Of a stretch of DNA of 64,000 bases, positions 37,801 to 43,101 are shown in pieces. A program made the translations under genes and the position numbers. The stretch is from contig OX578136.1 of assembly GCA_951213105.1 (NCBI GenBank), forward strand, positions 68,371,230 to 68,435,229, in the 5' to 3' direction. The stretch is from Amaurobius ferox. Lineage: Eukaryota; Arthropoda; Arachnida; Araneae; Amaurobiidae. The notes under the pieces are model-generated. The model had not been told where the DNA came from and did no database searches. It saw only the letters and a program-made list of their open reading frames with translations. Position 1 is the stretch's first letter. The number at the start of each line of letters is the position of its first letter.

Positions 37801-40800
37801 ATGACATATATAAGAATTATTACATTCACTTTATTTAAAATTCATTGATAATTTTGATTTAAAAATCTGTCAGTATATTTGTTTATATAGAGTTAAAAAA
37901 TATAGGTATATAGAAATATGCTGACAATTGTTTAAATAAATTTCATTTTAAACAATATTAAACGTTACTTTTTACCATATAATATGCATTTCTAACCAAT
38001 ACAATTCTTCTATGTGACCCACGATTTTATATTTAGTCACAGACGATCAAAAATGCTGTGATAGCTAAAATTATTTTTTATACTTTTTAGTGCATTTTGC
38101 TAAAATCGTGTAACTTAAAAAGTTTTTATATATGCATTTTATTGTAAAATTAAGTGTACCTTTTTACATGAGACCTAATTTTCGCCTTATGAAACTTAAT
38201 TTTAAATTTCTAAGTTCTGGAACCCAGATTTTTCTATACCCAGCATAAATCCTGAAACTTACTTTTTTAAATGATTAACAATAAAATGAAAATAAATTGT
38301 TCCATTTATTATAGGTATAAGAAATATATTATTAAATATATAAAAATATTAAAATATGCTTATAATTAAACCCTTTTTAAAATAATTGTTATATATAAAA
38401 TTAAAAATTATTTGAAAAATATCTGTTTATAATTGAATTGGTGAGTAATATGAGATAAAAGAGATAATTTGGTGGAACTTGAATTAAACATATATGTAGC
38501 TACTGCTATTAATGATTATTTCTTCAGCAGAATAACCTGCAAAAACATTCTATATTTTTTACATTTTTATAAATTTTACAGAATTTAATGTTAAAATAAT
38601 AGGTTTCTAAAAACCTGCTTTTTTTTTTTTTATCAGAATGAACAAAATGCCACTTTACTTTTCTGGGTCTTGTCTACTCTTTTTCTTCAAAATAAAGTGT
38701 TACACCCCCCCCCTCCCGGGCGCGGTAGCCCATTGGTTAGCGCGCTGGAGTTGCACTCGGTAGGCCCGGGTTCGATTCCAGCCACTGCCAAAACTGCCGC
38801 CGTGTTCATGCGGAGTACGATCACGTTAAACATGTGGGTCCGAAAGTCCTTCCGAGAGGTTGGTGGTAGGGGAAGGAGGGTACGGTCCCTGTGGATGCCT
38901 CCCCCACTGGGTTCCGGTCTAAATTGGGTGGCACTTCCCGACCGTCCAAACAGTTACCTTACACCTTTCTGGTAGGTCGGACGGTCTGGGTTTCAACAAC
39001 AACCCCCCCCCCTCCCCCACTGGGTTCCGGTCTAAATTGGGTGGCACTTCCCGGCTGTCCAAACAGTTACCTTACACCTTTCTGGTAGGTCGGACGGTCT
39101 GGAACAACAACAACAACCCCCCCCCCCTTCTTCCTCAAAATTAGAAAACTAAATGATCAAATATTTCATGCAAAGTTTCTTACTTTTCAAAAAACAATGT
39201 GAAAATAATATTACATTTTATTTTCAAATTAATTATAAAGAAAAAAAAATGGAAAATATTTCAGAAAACCATAATGAGAAAATTATCTGACCAACATCTC
39301 TAATCTCAATGATAGTTTCAGTATTAGAACATTGAACAATGGATTTATTTTTGTTTAAATTATTTAAATATTTTAAAATAGCAACTATAAAAGTCTTTTC
39401 CACAATGAGAGATTGATTTTGAATAAAATAAAATTACTTTAAAAATGCATAAAAAATAGAATAACTCAAACTAAATCAGAAATTCATAAAGGCTCTGTCA
39501 TGTAAAAATTCTATGTAGATATATGCAGAGATGCCAACCTCTGAAAGGGGTCATCAGTAGAAAAATCAGGAGTTTTCAGTAAAACCGCATCGACTATCAG
39601 TAAGATTATCAGTAAGATTTCACGTATATTGAAAATATTTTAAAATTTTAAAATAAGCTTAAAATGTAGTTTTATGAACTTAACTGAGTCAATTAAAACT
39701 GAATTGCACTATTTATGTGAAAATAATTAAGAAATTAATCTTTATAATTAACCAAAATATAAAAATAAGCTAGTTTAGATAAGCTAATATGCAGTAATAG
39801 GGAGATGGATGGAAAGGGAAAAGGATAATTGCGTACTCTCGGCAATGGCCGGATTAATATATAAAAGAAAAAAGATCATTATCGTACTATTTATATGAAA
39901 ATAATTAAAAAATTGGTCTTTATAATCAACCAAAATATTAAATAAGCTAGTTTAGTCAAGTTAATGTGCAACAATAGGGAGATGGAGATCGATGGAAAAG
40001 GATAATTGCATACTCTCCGCAAAGGCCGCAAGAAAGGGGGAAAAAAAAAGGAAAAACGAAATTTCACGATCGCACTATTTGTATGAAAATAAATAGAAAT
40101 TAACCTTTATAATCCACCAAAATGTCAAAATAATCAAGTTTAGTCAAGTTAGGTTCTTCGTTTGGGACGGACACTGTCCCACCCATAAGCAAAAGGTTAA
40201 TGTGTAATGATAAGGGGATGGAGATAAGAATAATTGTGTACTCTCAGCAAAGCACGAAAAGATAGACTGAATTGCGCAATCTCATAATTTAAGCGAAATA
40301 TAATTTGTTTAGTAAAATATCTCTTTATTTTTAATCACACTATAAAAATAAATTTGTCTATTAGGTGACCTAATTTATTTTTAGGTCTATAAAAATAAAT
40401 TAGGTCTATCTATAAATTAGGTCTTCTTATGAAATCTTTATAAGAAGAAAATGGATGCAAACTGATAATTTTGGATTCTCAGTAAAGCAGGGAATATGAA
40501 TAGAATGGTGGGATGCATGGATTTCACAGGATTTTCCGTAGTTTTGGGAGTAATGTCCATAAAACCGTAAGATGAAATAAATGTCCGTACAAACTACGGA
40601 AAATCCGTAAAAGTTGGCATCTCTGTATATGTTTTCAAAAATGTGTGGTCCTGTTATTGTTAGTGTACCTAGGATGCAAATTCATAGCTCGAATATATTT
40701 TTTTTGGCTATGATATTATTTGATAAACTAAGGTCTAAATCGAAAAATGGTTCATTTCAATGTGTTTCCTTAACATTTCTATATAAATGTACCTAATTTC

Positions 40801-41245
40801 ATATTTTTGTGCAAGACAGATAATAGCGAGGGGCAAGAAATTTGTTAAACAGAGGCATTGGACATCTAGTATGTTTTAATATAGAGAAATAGAAATTTAA
40901 ATTACTCCAACTTGACAGTATGAACATTTTTGGCAATAAACTGCCTTAACATTTTGCTATAACAATGTTTAGTGAATCAGAAAATTTTTGTTGATTACAG
41001 TCATGTGAATCTAAGTGTCATCATTTTGCAGTTTGTTGACCCTACAGTTTCTGATTAGGAGAAAGAGACACACAACACAATTATATTTTGTAAAATCTGA
41101 CCTGCTTCAAGTCACAAATCATTTCATTTGTTTTATCCTCACTATTCAAAATTGCTCTCAATTCTTCAACATTTAAATGCTTTAGTAGACCAGTCAGATG
41201 ACTGTAGTCAGGAGTAAAGAGATTTTCCATATTATAAGAATTCAT
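7409..41245 (-). CDS. VPS37: VPS37 family ESCRT-I subunit, complete coding sequence in four exons
   Basis: VPS37 is a core subunit of the endosomal ESCRT-I complex, which with TSG101 and VPS28 sorts ubiquitinated cargo into multivesicular bodies. Read on the minus strand, the coding exons are 41245-41102, 34884-34713, 32543-32461 and 7831-7409. They join in frame at GT-AG junctions to 822 nt, or 273 residues plus stop, close to VPS37B size. The Mod(r)-type helical region covers roughly residues 1-160: an acidic start, EREMLLAGNKSISEY, the YRRAAELMKILLSA helix, LLALLQAATSEIEEEAE, then DAFLKNNLSVEDFLEKYLEL. The last ~100 residues are a Pro/Tyr/Asn-rich low-complexity tail (PPAPPAPSHPAP) as in VPS37B/C. 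The introns are full of transposons, so an 822-nt message spans about 34 kb. The family call is strong; the B versus C paralogue is undecided. Confidence 0.93.
8041..8515. repeat. Three copies of a ~75-114 bp AT-rich repeat, split by a 215-bp GC-richer insert
   Basis: The block TAATACTAAAAGCTAGAAAA plus following sequence occurs at about 8071, 8186 and 8441. The first two copies are head to tail with a period of about 114. The segment 8225-8439 is clearly less AT-rich and interrupts the array. It may be an inserted SINE-like sequence, but no A/B boxes were recognised. Confidence 0.6.
9423..9495. repeat. Short degenerate tandem repeat (GTATAAAGTACTTGAG unit)
   Basis: Three to four imperfect copies of a 16-base unit based on GTATAAAGTACTTGAG run head to tail. 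Confidence 0.7.
10280..10327. repeat. Perfect 22-bp inverted repeat, 4-base loop
   Basis: The arm beginning AGCCAATCAAAAAATAATTA at 10280-10301 is followed after TATT by its exact complement ending TTTTTGATTGGCT at 10327. The AGCCAATCA ends are not simple A/T, so this is more than low complexity. It may be a minimal MITE remnant or a cruciform-forming site. Confidence 0.75.
12363..13129 (+). mobile_element. Internally deleted Tc1-like DNA transposon
   Basis: Terminal inverted repeats of about 50 bp are clear. The left end reads ACTCTATAACAAAAAAAT then CACCAAGAAGGAGTTGTCTG; the right end is its complement. Each end is flanked by TA (12361-12362 and 13130-13131). At 767 bp it is roughly half the usual length of Tc1 elements. 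It keeps only the C-terminal half of the transposase. It sits in VPS37 intron 3 in antisense orientation to the gene. Confidence 0.85.
12600..12945 (+). pseudogene. Tc1 transposase remnant, C-terminal half
   Basis: The frame from about 12609 reads LTAQWYVDNIL, a stop, PVVLPFFLRHPGLTFQQDNARPH, then RSPDLSPIEHIWD. It keeps the second catalytic Asp and the Glu of the DDE triad, with 32 residues between them rather than 34. Stops occur at about 12642 and 12858, and sequence beyond reads QLETIWQDIP and LYQSMPC. The N-terminal DNA-binding half and the first Asp are missing, so it is non-functional. Confidence 0.88.
14375..14415. repeat. Near-perfect 17-bp hairpin within CGCCAA-rich repeat sequence
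   Basis: TCGCCAAGTGGGACTGT is followed, after a 7-base loop, by ACAGTCACACTTGGCGA (16 of 17 pairs). Flanking text (GCGGGATATTGCTAACTTG at about 14050 and AATGTCGCAAAATTGACAAA downstream) resembles the 'GGCGACTTTTTTAAATGTT' segment of the Helentron-like copies at 31.6, 42.3 and 60.2 kb. This is probably an older relative of that family. Confidence 0.55.
14680..15270. repeat. Degenerate ~200-bp tandem array
   Basis: The motifs TATTGATATTTTCA, TGTTTTATT..GCAAA, ATTGAGACTCATATTG, ATCTTCTAAT..ACGA and ATATAAGTAGTA..GGTA recur in the same order about three times, at roughly 14700, 14940 and 15170. The copies are diverged and have gaps. Confidence 0.55.
16214..17622 (+). mobile_element. Full-length Tc1-like transposon, 1409 bp
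   Basis: The ends CACTGCTGGCCATCCAAAAT and its exact complement bound the element, with TA on both sides (16212-16213 and 17623-17624). The inverted repeats run about 30 bp. The 325-codon transposase frame is open, and length and structure are typical of a young Tc1 copy. It is inserted inside the pogo-like element. Confidence 0.95.
16446..17486 (+). CDS. Tc1-family transposase (DD34E), nearly intact, stop at codon 4
   Basis: This cut-and-paste transposase would bind the element's inverted repeats and move it into TA sites. Counting from the in-frame ATG at 16509, the 325-residue open frame has the helix-turn-helix region at about residues 8-100 (CGLPFREIGARVG; QSVSACTIRRRL). The catalytic triad is D138 (LSDESRF), D227 (QQDNARPH) and E262 (SPDLSPIENVW), with 34 residues between D227 and E262. 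The probable original start is the ATG at 16446, 21 codons upstream in the same frame, but codon 4 is TGA (16455-16457), plausibly from a CpG-type C-to-T change. Translation from 16509 would lose the first part of the DNA-binding domain. Activity is therefore uncertain. Confidence 0.93.
17625..18333 (+). pseudogene. Pogo/Tigger transposase C-terminal remnant and flank
   Basis: From about 18118 the frame reads ITEVVHCDDDAPIVNKLSDG, then MILNKKRSK and a stop. After a few gaps comes LMQTIDQRS, stop, TKKFYNRAEIMSIYRIKKTA, where the last residues lie beyond the LINE. This pattern (acidic DDDAPIV, then a Q-S-F/Y-R-AEIM-IYRIK tail) is what I know of Tigger/jerky-type C-termini. The DDE core is not visible here. 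The sequence at 17640-17770 is GC-richer, with no function I can assign. Confidence 0.6.
18334..18345. repeat. Target-site duplication of the LINE insertion
   Basis: ACAGGATAAAGA at 18334-18345 is repeated exactly at 18931-18942, directly after the (GAA)n tail. Confidence 0.9.
18346..18930 (+). mobile_element. 5'-truncated non-LTR retrotransposon (LINE) with GAA-repeat tail
   Basis: A 585-bp insertion bounded by a 12-bp target duplication and ending GAAGAAGAAG. The 187-codon frame (18356-18919) is the C-terminal part of a LINE reverse transcriptase polyprotein: IIIYKSLIRPILTYSAETWA (thumb region), IQRIKWVGHLCRM, then KRGRPKLRWLDCVEKDF and a Trp-rich end. The catalytic YADD region is upstream and absent, so it cannot move by itself. 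The frame is uninterrupted, so the insertion is fairly recent. The clade is not certain; the GRP.LRW..CV motif and simple-repeat tail are seen in RTE-like elements. Confidence 0.88.
19258..19789. other. AT-rich intron sequence between two transposons
   Basis: Nothing coding is seen. The last ~75 bases (19715-19789) are the left half of a duplicated AT-rich segment whose second, uninterrupted copy lies at 21143-21260. Confidence 0.6.
19790..21061 (+). mobile_element. Mariner transposon, 1272 bp, inactive
   Basis: The left end CGAGGTAGAGTCAATAAGTT and the complement of the right end (CGAGGTAGGGTCAAAAAGTT) are inverted repeats of about 28 bp, each flanked by TA (19788-19789 and 21062-21063). 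Length matches classic mariners. It is inserted in the first copy of a local duplication; the second copy preserves the empty site. Confidence 0.93.
19985..20990 (+). pseudogene. Mariner transposase pseudogene
   Basis: The N-terminal HTH part is open from 19985 (ELRANIKFCVLL; TAVYEWHKRFREGRTNIEDD). At about 20270-20290 the frame changes and the segment containing the usual WVP-type motif is missing. The second frame carries GDETWCFLYDPQ, with the first catalytic Asp in DETW. A stop lies at 20511-20513, then LEVFFDYKGVIHYEF. The second catalytic motif reads HYNAPPH, so the expected Asp is replaced by Tyr. The third Asp is present in YSSDLAPADFYLFP with the normal 34-residue spacing. Another stop at 20919-20921 precedes the C-terminus (FEQFYECWNKCVDAGG). 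The protein would be inactive. Confidence 0.93.
21064..22210. other. AT-rich intron sequence with a duplicated segment and a SINE-tail fragment
   Basis: 21143-21260 duplicates the mariner insertion site region. 21775-21845 is a SINE-type stem-loop tail, annotated separately. The rest, including 21900-22200, shows nothing I can support. Confidence 0.5.
21775..21845 (+). repeat. SINE tail stem-loop fragment
   Basis: CCGACCGTCCAAATAGTTGC, a spacer, then GAGTCGGACGGCCTGGGTTT matches the 3' domain of the SINE at 38.7-39.1 kb. The two halves (GACCGTCC and GGTCGGACGG-type) pair as a stem. The tRNA-like head is missing here. Confidence 0.7.
22457..23045. repeat. Two diverged ~300-bp direct repeats, GC-richer than background
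   Basis: Unit one (about 22457-22749) and unit two (about 22750-23045) share CACGGCC, ACTCAAGTGGTGGG, AATGCACAAAAGAGGAAAAT, GCCCTGATC.GAC and TATGCGTTATATA in order. A related but weaker copy lies at 42845-43045 (GGGCTGCTCATAGGAGG, GGGCAGCCCTGC). The open frame at 22211-22561 runs through unit one and has no recognised similarity. Confidence 0.65.
23046..23500. repeat. Degenerate repeat tract with CATGCAATAATGAT / GCGGAT motifs
   Basis: Variants of 'CATGCAATAATGATA', 'AACTCYGYTYCATG' and 'GCGGA..CATGCA' recur at about 22695, 22990, 23090, 23275, 23320 and 23455. This suggests a decayed array extending the repeats at 22457-23045. It is noticeably richer in CpG than the surrounding intron. Confidence 0.45.
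23501..25936. other. Gene-free stretch, possible old repeat at 23.7-24.65 kb
   Basis: 23700-24650 is less AT-rich and contains an inverted repeat (see 24014-24405), but no transposase or retroviral motif. 24741-24850 resembles 48495-48590 (GTGGCTCC..., AATAAAACT.CA.TAAAGTTC), a dispersed repeat. From 24850 to 25936 it is AT-rich without recognisable features. Confidence 0.4.
24014..24405. repeat. Inverted repeat arms, possible non-autonomous element
   Basis: CTAGGCACACACACTCTCAG followed by TTACTTAT (24014-24041) faces ATAAGTAACTGAGAATGCGT then CCTAG (24382-24405). The inner 13-14 bases are perfect and the outer part has a small gap. No target duplication was recognised. Confidence 0.45.
25937..26146 (+). 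repeat. 5' LTR (3' part)
   Basis: From AAAAGAGCCGCGAGGGAGTG to CTCCCACA it matches the 3' LTR closely, including GTTGAATAAACGGTAGTGTT (a likely poly(A) signal AATAAA) and the GTGAAATAAAATA segment. Similarity stops abruptly upstream of about 25937, so the LTR's 5' part is missing or replaced. Confidence 0.85.
26367..26985 (+). pseudogene. BEL/Pao gag-like region
   Basis: One frame (26367-26657) is an acidic, helical N-terminal segment ending in TAA. The next (26664-26981) reads LPKLSLPFFNGNISDWLSF, then KLSYLKSSLHGKAARII and WNTLEEQYSN, the gag signature of this clade. The frame breaks near 26960. Confidence 0.88.
27215..27480 (+). pseudogene. BEL/Pao nucleocapsid zinc knuckles
   Basis: CILCKSENFHHLYKC (C-x2-C-x5-H-x4-C type) is followed, in another frame after about 27400, by CYNCLSNSNHTVKNC and CLLC. 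The frame shift between them separates the two knuckles. The ~250 bases that follow before the protease (27480-27730) match nothing I recognise and may be inserted. Confidence 0.8.
27739..28540 (+). pseudogene. BEL/Pao aspartic protease-like region and linker
   Basis: The frame 27739-28218 contains CRTLLDVGSLGCYLTN. The catalytic Asp (residue 35) is kept but the usual D-S/T-G is D-V-G. It continues with LIGAECFYKLL. After a stop, other frames read FGYIVSGSI, IKNFCEIE and SRDETGRYMV, the conserved linker before RT in Pao elements. Confidence 0.85.
28537..29050 (+). pseudogene. BEL/Pao reverse transcriptase N-terminal part
   Basis: YYMPHHGICHPEKNSTKLRV then MFDASAS is the RT start motif. A later frame reads MAFVADIKKVYRMILI (palm motif A region with the catalytic D of VADI) and ALDEEKNLGHL. 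The YxDD box, connection and RNase H are absent. The text jumps to EIEGS..LLIKCV, which precedes integrase. Confidence 0.88.
29099..30373 (+). pseudogene. BEL/Pao integrase
   Basis: The N-terminal zinc-binding part is split between two frames (LNYEQKHSVKLLN; FIRQKFWTSRTLCRK then CVTCFK). The core (29299-29823) carries NHADVDFCGPF (first D), KLFSDNDLNF (second D) and PPRAPNFRGL, followed by TGA where a Trp is expected and then EAGVKSFK (the Glu). The C-terminal domain is in a further frame (30170-30373: DKLKLGALVLLKEDNLP... CPISKICILPV). Confidence 0.9.
30560..30834 (+). repeat. 3' LTR
   Basis: Clear similarity to the 5' LTR begins at about 30630 (TTTACTGAAAAGAGCCACGA) and ends CCCACA at 30834 after a C-run. 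The 5' boundary is uncertain; TG-starting candidates lie at about 30560-30570. GCTTT directly follows, and the same bases occur at about 25811, so it is a possible but unproven target duplication. Confidence 0.75.
30890..32034 (-). mobile_element. Helentron/DINE-1-like repeat, copy 1
   Basis: Read on the plus strand it starts with the palindrome TACTTTCTTTATATGCAATA then ATGTATAAGGAAAGTA and GTCGAAAATTCGAA. A TGTGTGTG microsatellite follows at about 31020, and the copy ends ATATAAGGAAAGTCATGTGC then TGCCCACATCA. It shares this with the copies at 41661-42551 and 59647-60464. An internal segment (31541-31680) is repeated at about 31750-31910, making this copy longer. Confidence 0.75.
32461..32543 (-). 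CDS. VPS37: VPS37 third coding exon
   Basis: An 83-nt exon between a T-rich TATTCTAG acceptor and a GCAGAG/GTACAA donor. Starting in phase 1, it reads ETKSGAHSKEDLLALLQAAT then SEIEEEAE, the conserved segment of the family. It restores phase 0 exactly for the last exon. Confidence 0.9.
32865..33562 (-). pseudogene. Ty1/copia retrotransposon remnant (integrase and following region)
   Basis: Reading minus from about 33562 gives VRTNFGMEFCYNKFNSFLEN and QGIRTER. After a one-base shift it continues PQQNRVSERFNLTAIDCIKA, then IYVGTPKQLRNKFDMRAK. This is the end of a copia integrase core: the PQQNGV.ER motif with its catalytic Glu is recognisable, while the second catalytic Asp lies in a mutated RTDNG motif (RTNFG). 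Downstream minus-strand text is acidic (YSDDENVISEYEESNG), as in the linker before copia RT. No LTRs were identified. It lies in VPS37 intron 2 in the same orientation as the gene. Confidence 0.8.
33583..33775. mobile_element. Small MITE-like element
   Basis: TTTATACGGTCCC at 33583-33595 faces GGGACCGTATAAA at 33763-33775, giving a 193-bp unit with 13-bp perfect inverted ends. No transposase is present. The target duplication cannot be separated from the A/T-rich ends. Confidence 0.6.
34086..34400. repeat. Tandem pair of a ~110-bp repeat also present near 44.6 kb
   Basis: The pattern 'TCTGTTGAT.TG.C.CTCAAATG.....GAAAA.CA.GGAA' then a G-rich run, then 'CTTA.AATTTT..GCTAAA.GAAAC' occurs at about 34100-34190 and again at 34191-34300. 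A third copy lies at 44595-44760. Confidence 0.6.
34713..34884 (-). CDS. VPS37: VPS37 second coding exon
   Basis: The acceptor is TTTGTACAG and the exon opens VKDIEAEREM. It is 172 nt and ends in phase 1 at an ATAG/GTACAT donor. It encodes the coiled-coil part of the Mod(r) domain (YRRAAELMKILLSAKNN). Confidence 0.92.
34885..36527. other. VPS37 intron 1, left part: AT-rich, no clear element
   Basis: No coding region was seen. Two adjacent AAAATAAGTTTGTTTTTT copies lie at 35672-35707. Around 36195-36260 the text GTCGAGTAGTCTGGGTGTTT weakly resembles the SINE tail found elsewhere in the window. Confidence 0.4.
36528..37567 (+). mobile_element. Pogo/Tigger-like transposon, internally deleted
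   Basis: The ends CAGGTGAACCTCGATATGTC and (complement of the right end) CAGTCGAACCTCGATATGTC are inverted repeats of about 25 bp with further similarity inward (CTCGA, TCTCCCTTC). TA flanks both ends (36526-36527 and 37568-37569). At 1040 bp it is about half the size of autonomous members; the N-terminal DNA-binding and C-terminal coding parts are gone. Confidence 0.9.
36692..37213 (+). pseudogene. Tigger/pogo transposase core remnant
   Basis: The DDE core is visible. NADETGLFF (first Asp) is followed by a TAA stop at about 36757, then an open frame (36764-37213) with KGRLTVLFC, ANKEAWMT and LFLDNCTAH (second Asp, residue 97 of that frame). The third motif reads LQPLNQGII where Asp is expected, with 30 residues between. 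Loss of that acidic residue and the stop make it inactive. The CENP-B-like DNA-binding region is absent. Confidence 0.9.
37570..38700. repeat. AT-rich sequence with a weak long inverted repeat
   Basis: GTAAAATGCACTAAAAATTA with upstream AAATGCATAAAAT (about 37650-37705) is complemented by TTTTTAGTGCATTTTGCTAA and ATGCATTTTATTG at about 38085-38145. The arms are diverged. This may be an old MITE, but simple A/T composition makes it uncertain. Confidence 0.35.
38715..39112 (+). mobile_element. tRNA-derived SINE with duplicated stem-loop tail
   Basis: The head has RNA polymerase III promoter boxes: A-box region GTAGCCCATTGGTTAGCGCG at about 38726-38745 and B box GGGTTCGATTCC at about 38769-38780, inside a tRNA-like fold. 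A unique body follows (about 38785-38890), then a 3' domain with stem-forming CCGACCGTCC...GGTCGGACGGTCTGGG and a CAA-repeat end. This 3' domain is present twice (about 38900-39005 and 39010-39112) with few differences. C-runs flank both copies. The open frames over it are accidental. Confidence 0.85.
39526..40625. mobile_element. Non-autonomous DNA transposon, 1100 bp, with 6-bp target duplication
   Basis: The ends CAGAGATGCCAAC and GTTGGCATCTCTG are perfect inverted repeats, followed inward by partly matching sequence. TATATG occurs immediately outside both ends (39520-39525 and 40626-40631). The interior is mostly a three-unit tandem repeat (39709-40265). No transposase is present. CAG..CTG ends with a 6-bp duplication do not fit the standard 8-bp hAT pattern, so the superfamily is open. 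Confidence 0.82.
39709..40265. repeat. Three ~180-bp tandem units inside the 1100-bp element
   Basis: ACTATTTATGTGAAAATAAT at 39709 recurs at about 39885 and 40074. Each copy is followed by CTTTATAAT..ACCAAAAT, TAGTTTAG.CAAG, GGGAGATGGA and AATTG.GTACTCTC..CAA. Unit three carries an extra ~46 bases (about 40151-40196). Confidence 0.8.
40632..41101. other. VPS37 intron 1, AT-rich, no feature
   Basis: Nothing beyond the VPS37 exon 1 donor at its right edge is recognisable. Confidence 0.5.
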
Positions 41246-41249
41246 GATT
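41102..41249 (-). CDS. VPS37: VPS37 first coding exon
   Basis: The start ATG is at 41245-41243 (minus). It sits four bases after a TTTTGTTTCAG acceptor, so an upstream noncoding exon is expected. The exon encodes 48 residues beginning MNSYNMENLF and including LLKHLNVEELRAIL, the typical N-terminal helix of the family. It ends in phase 0 at an AAGCAG/GTCAGA donor. Confidence 0.9.
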
Positions 41250-41660
41250 CTGAAACAAAAATAATTACATACATTTCTTTATACATAATCATATTAAAAA
41301 TTTAAAAGTTCTATACTACTATAAAAGAGTCAATCAAATTTCTTTAAAATAACTTGGTAAACTAATCTGACTAGTACAGTTCATAACAGTTGCAGCCAGT
41401 GGTTTCCAATTCATGGGCTACATAGAAATTTTCATGGGCTGCAAAATCAAAATTGTCAATGTCTAAAATACCAGAATTTAAACTGTAGCTTCTTTGTATT
41501 TTGTCAAATATTTGCTGCAATTTTAGCTTAAAAACAAAACTATTACCAACCTGACATTTTCCACACAATTAAAGAAATTTTCTCAGAGCAAAATCAATTA
41601 ATGACTTTTTGCACTAAAGAAGGATCATCCAGTTGATTTCCAAAATATATGTATGTTTAT

Positions 41661-42551
41661 TACTTTCCTTATATACAATAATGTATAAGGAAAGTATTGT
41701 GAAGGGGTCGAAAATTCGAATTCGAGCTTTCAACGGGAGAGCACATTTCAAGCATCCCTGATCACGAATCAAACATTTTTGAGGTGATGTCTCTCTGTGT
41801 GTGTGTGTGTCAGTGAGTCTATGGAGACAATAACTGATGAACGAATGGACCGATTTGAACGAAATTTGGTATAAAAATTACAATCAGTGAATACTGGAAG
41901 CCTATTCTTTTTATAAGCAATCGAATGTTCAGAACAACCCCTAAAATTTCGAATGAAATTTTAAAAAAATCATCAAAAAAATCAAAACCTCTAATAAAGT
42001 TATGCAAATAGACATTTCTTATGCTATTTTTCATTAGAAAACGATTAACATCAATTTTAGACTACTAGCATGAACAGTTCTCGAGATATAGCACATTTTT
42101 CAAAATAATTTTCAAACAATTATATAAAATAAAAAAAAATATTTCCTATTGGGAAACATGTTCACTTTTCATATGTAATATCATGCGATAAATTTGGTGA
42201 CATCATTCTCGTGGATCTAGCTCCTTCCATTTATGAAAAAAGATACTCTGAGTAATACTTTTGTATTTGAATGCCAATAGTCATTTATCTGCTATAAGAA
42301 TAAATTATTTCTCCGTCCATAACGCTTGGTGAGATTTTGGTGACTTTTTTAAATGTTACCAAATTAAAGAAAATCTTGCCAAATGGATAAAAATGACGCT
42401 AAATCCATGAAAACAATGACTAATTGACGGAAATTCAATATCTTGGAAAAAATATAAGTATCTACAATAAGAATAACCTATTTTGTTGTTAGTGTAAAAG
42501 TAGTAAATACATTGCATTATATAAGGAAAGTCATGTGCTGCCTACATCAGA
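41661..42551 (-). mobile_element. Helentron/DINE-1-like repeat, copy 2
   Basis: The plus strand starts TACTTTCCTTATATACAATA then ATGTATAAGGAAAGTA, a perfect 13-bp hairpin. GTCGAAAATTCGAATTCGAG follows, then CTCTCTGTGTGTGTGTGTGT at about 41791. Then come the conserved GAACGAAATTTGGTA, CATTAGAAAACGATTAACAT and AATATCATGCGATAAATTTG blocks. It ends ATATAAGGAAAGTCATGTGC then TGCCTACATCAGA. It lies upstream of the first VPS37 coding exon. Confidence 0.8.
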
Positions 42552-42844
42552 TTTTTTATCTTGATATGTGTGCAAAGTCAAGTGCTTTACTTACATGTTA
42601 AATATTTAAAATTAACTCGAATAAAAGATAAAAATAAGTGAAACAATTCATTAATTTCTTATTATGTATTTAAAAAAGGTAATTTCTTACATTTTGAATT
42701 TTTATCTCCAAGAACTTGTCATTTACAAAGTTAGCAAAACATCATATTTTCATAACAAATGACTATAAAGTTAGAAAGACCCATTTACATTACACAAAAT
42801 GACTAAAAATATCCAAAAATCCTTTATTTATTTATGTATAATAT

Positions 42845-43045
42845 GTAGGGCTGCTCATAGGAGGGATGAACACTATAAGAGGGGATGGGGGCCCCAGCAT
42901 CGGGAGGTGATCAGGAACTCAAGAAATTTTTTTTCTCCAAGGGAAGAGATGATAAAAATTTACAAAGGAAAACTAAATATGGAAGGGACTCATGACAAAT
43001 GTTTGTAGGGGGGGGGGGGCTCAATTTGTATGGGCAGCCCTGCTA
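42845..43045. repeat. Diverged dispersed-repeat copy (GGGCTGC ... GCAGCCC)
   Basis: AGGGCTGCTCATAGGAGGGA, a G-rich body and GGGCAGCCCTGC give short inverted ends. Interior text (GGGGCCCC, AAAGGAAAACTAAATATGGA) parallels the repeats at 22.5-23.0 kb. Confidence 0.5.
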
Positions 43046-43101
43046 CATGTTTGTACTTAACTAGAAGACATAACTTTCTTTATATTAATCACAAATACTG
43101 G

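Noticed and set aside
38670..39088. Two overlapping plus-strand frames
   Set aside because: They lie wholly within the SINE and its duplicated tail.
41371..41568. Minus-strand frame ending in a TTGGAAACCACTGGCTGCAA context
   Set aside because: It faintly resembles ends of some DNA transposons, but I could find no matching second end or coding similarity.
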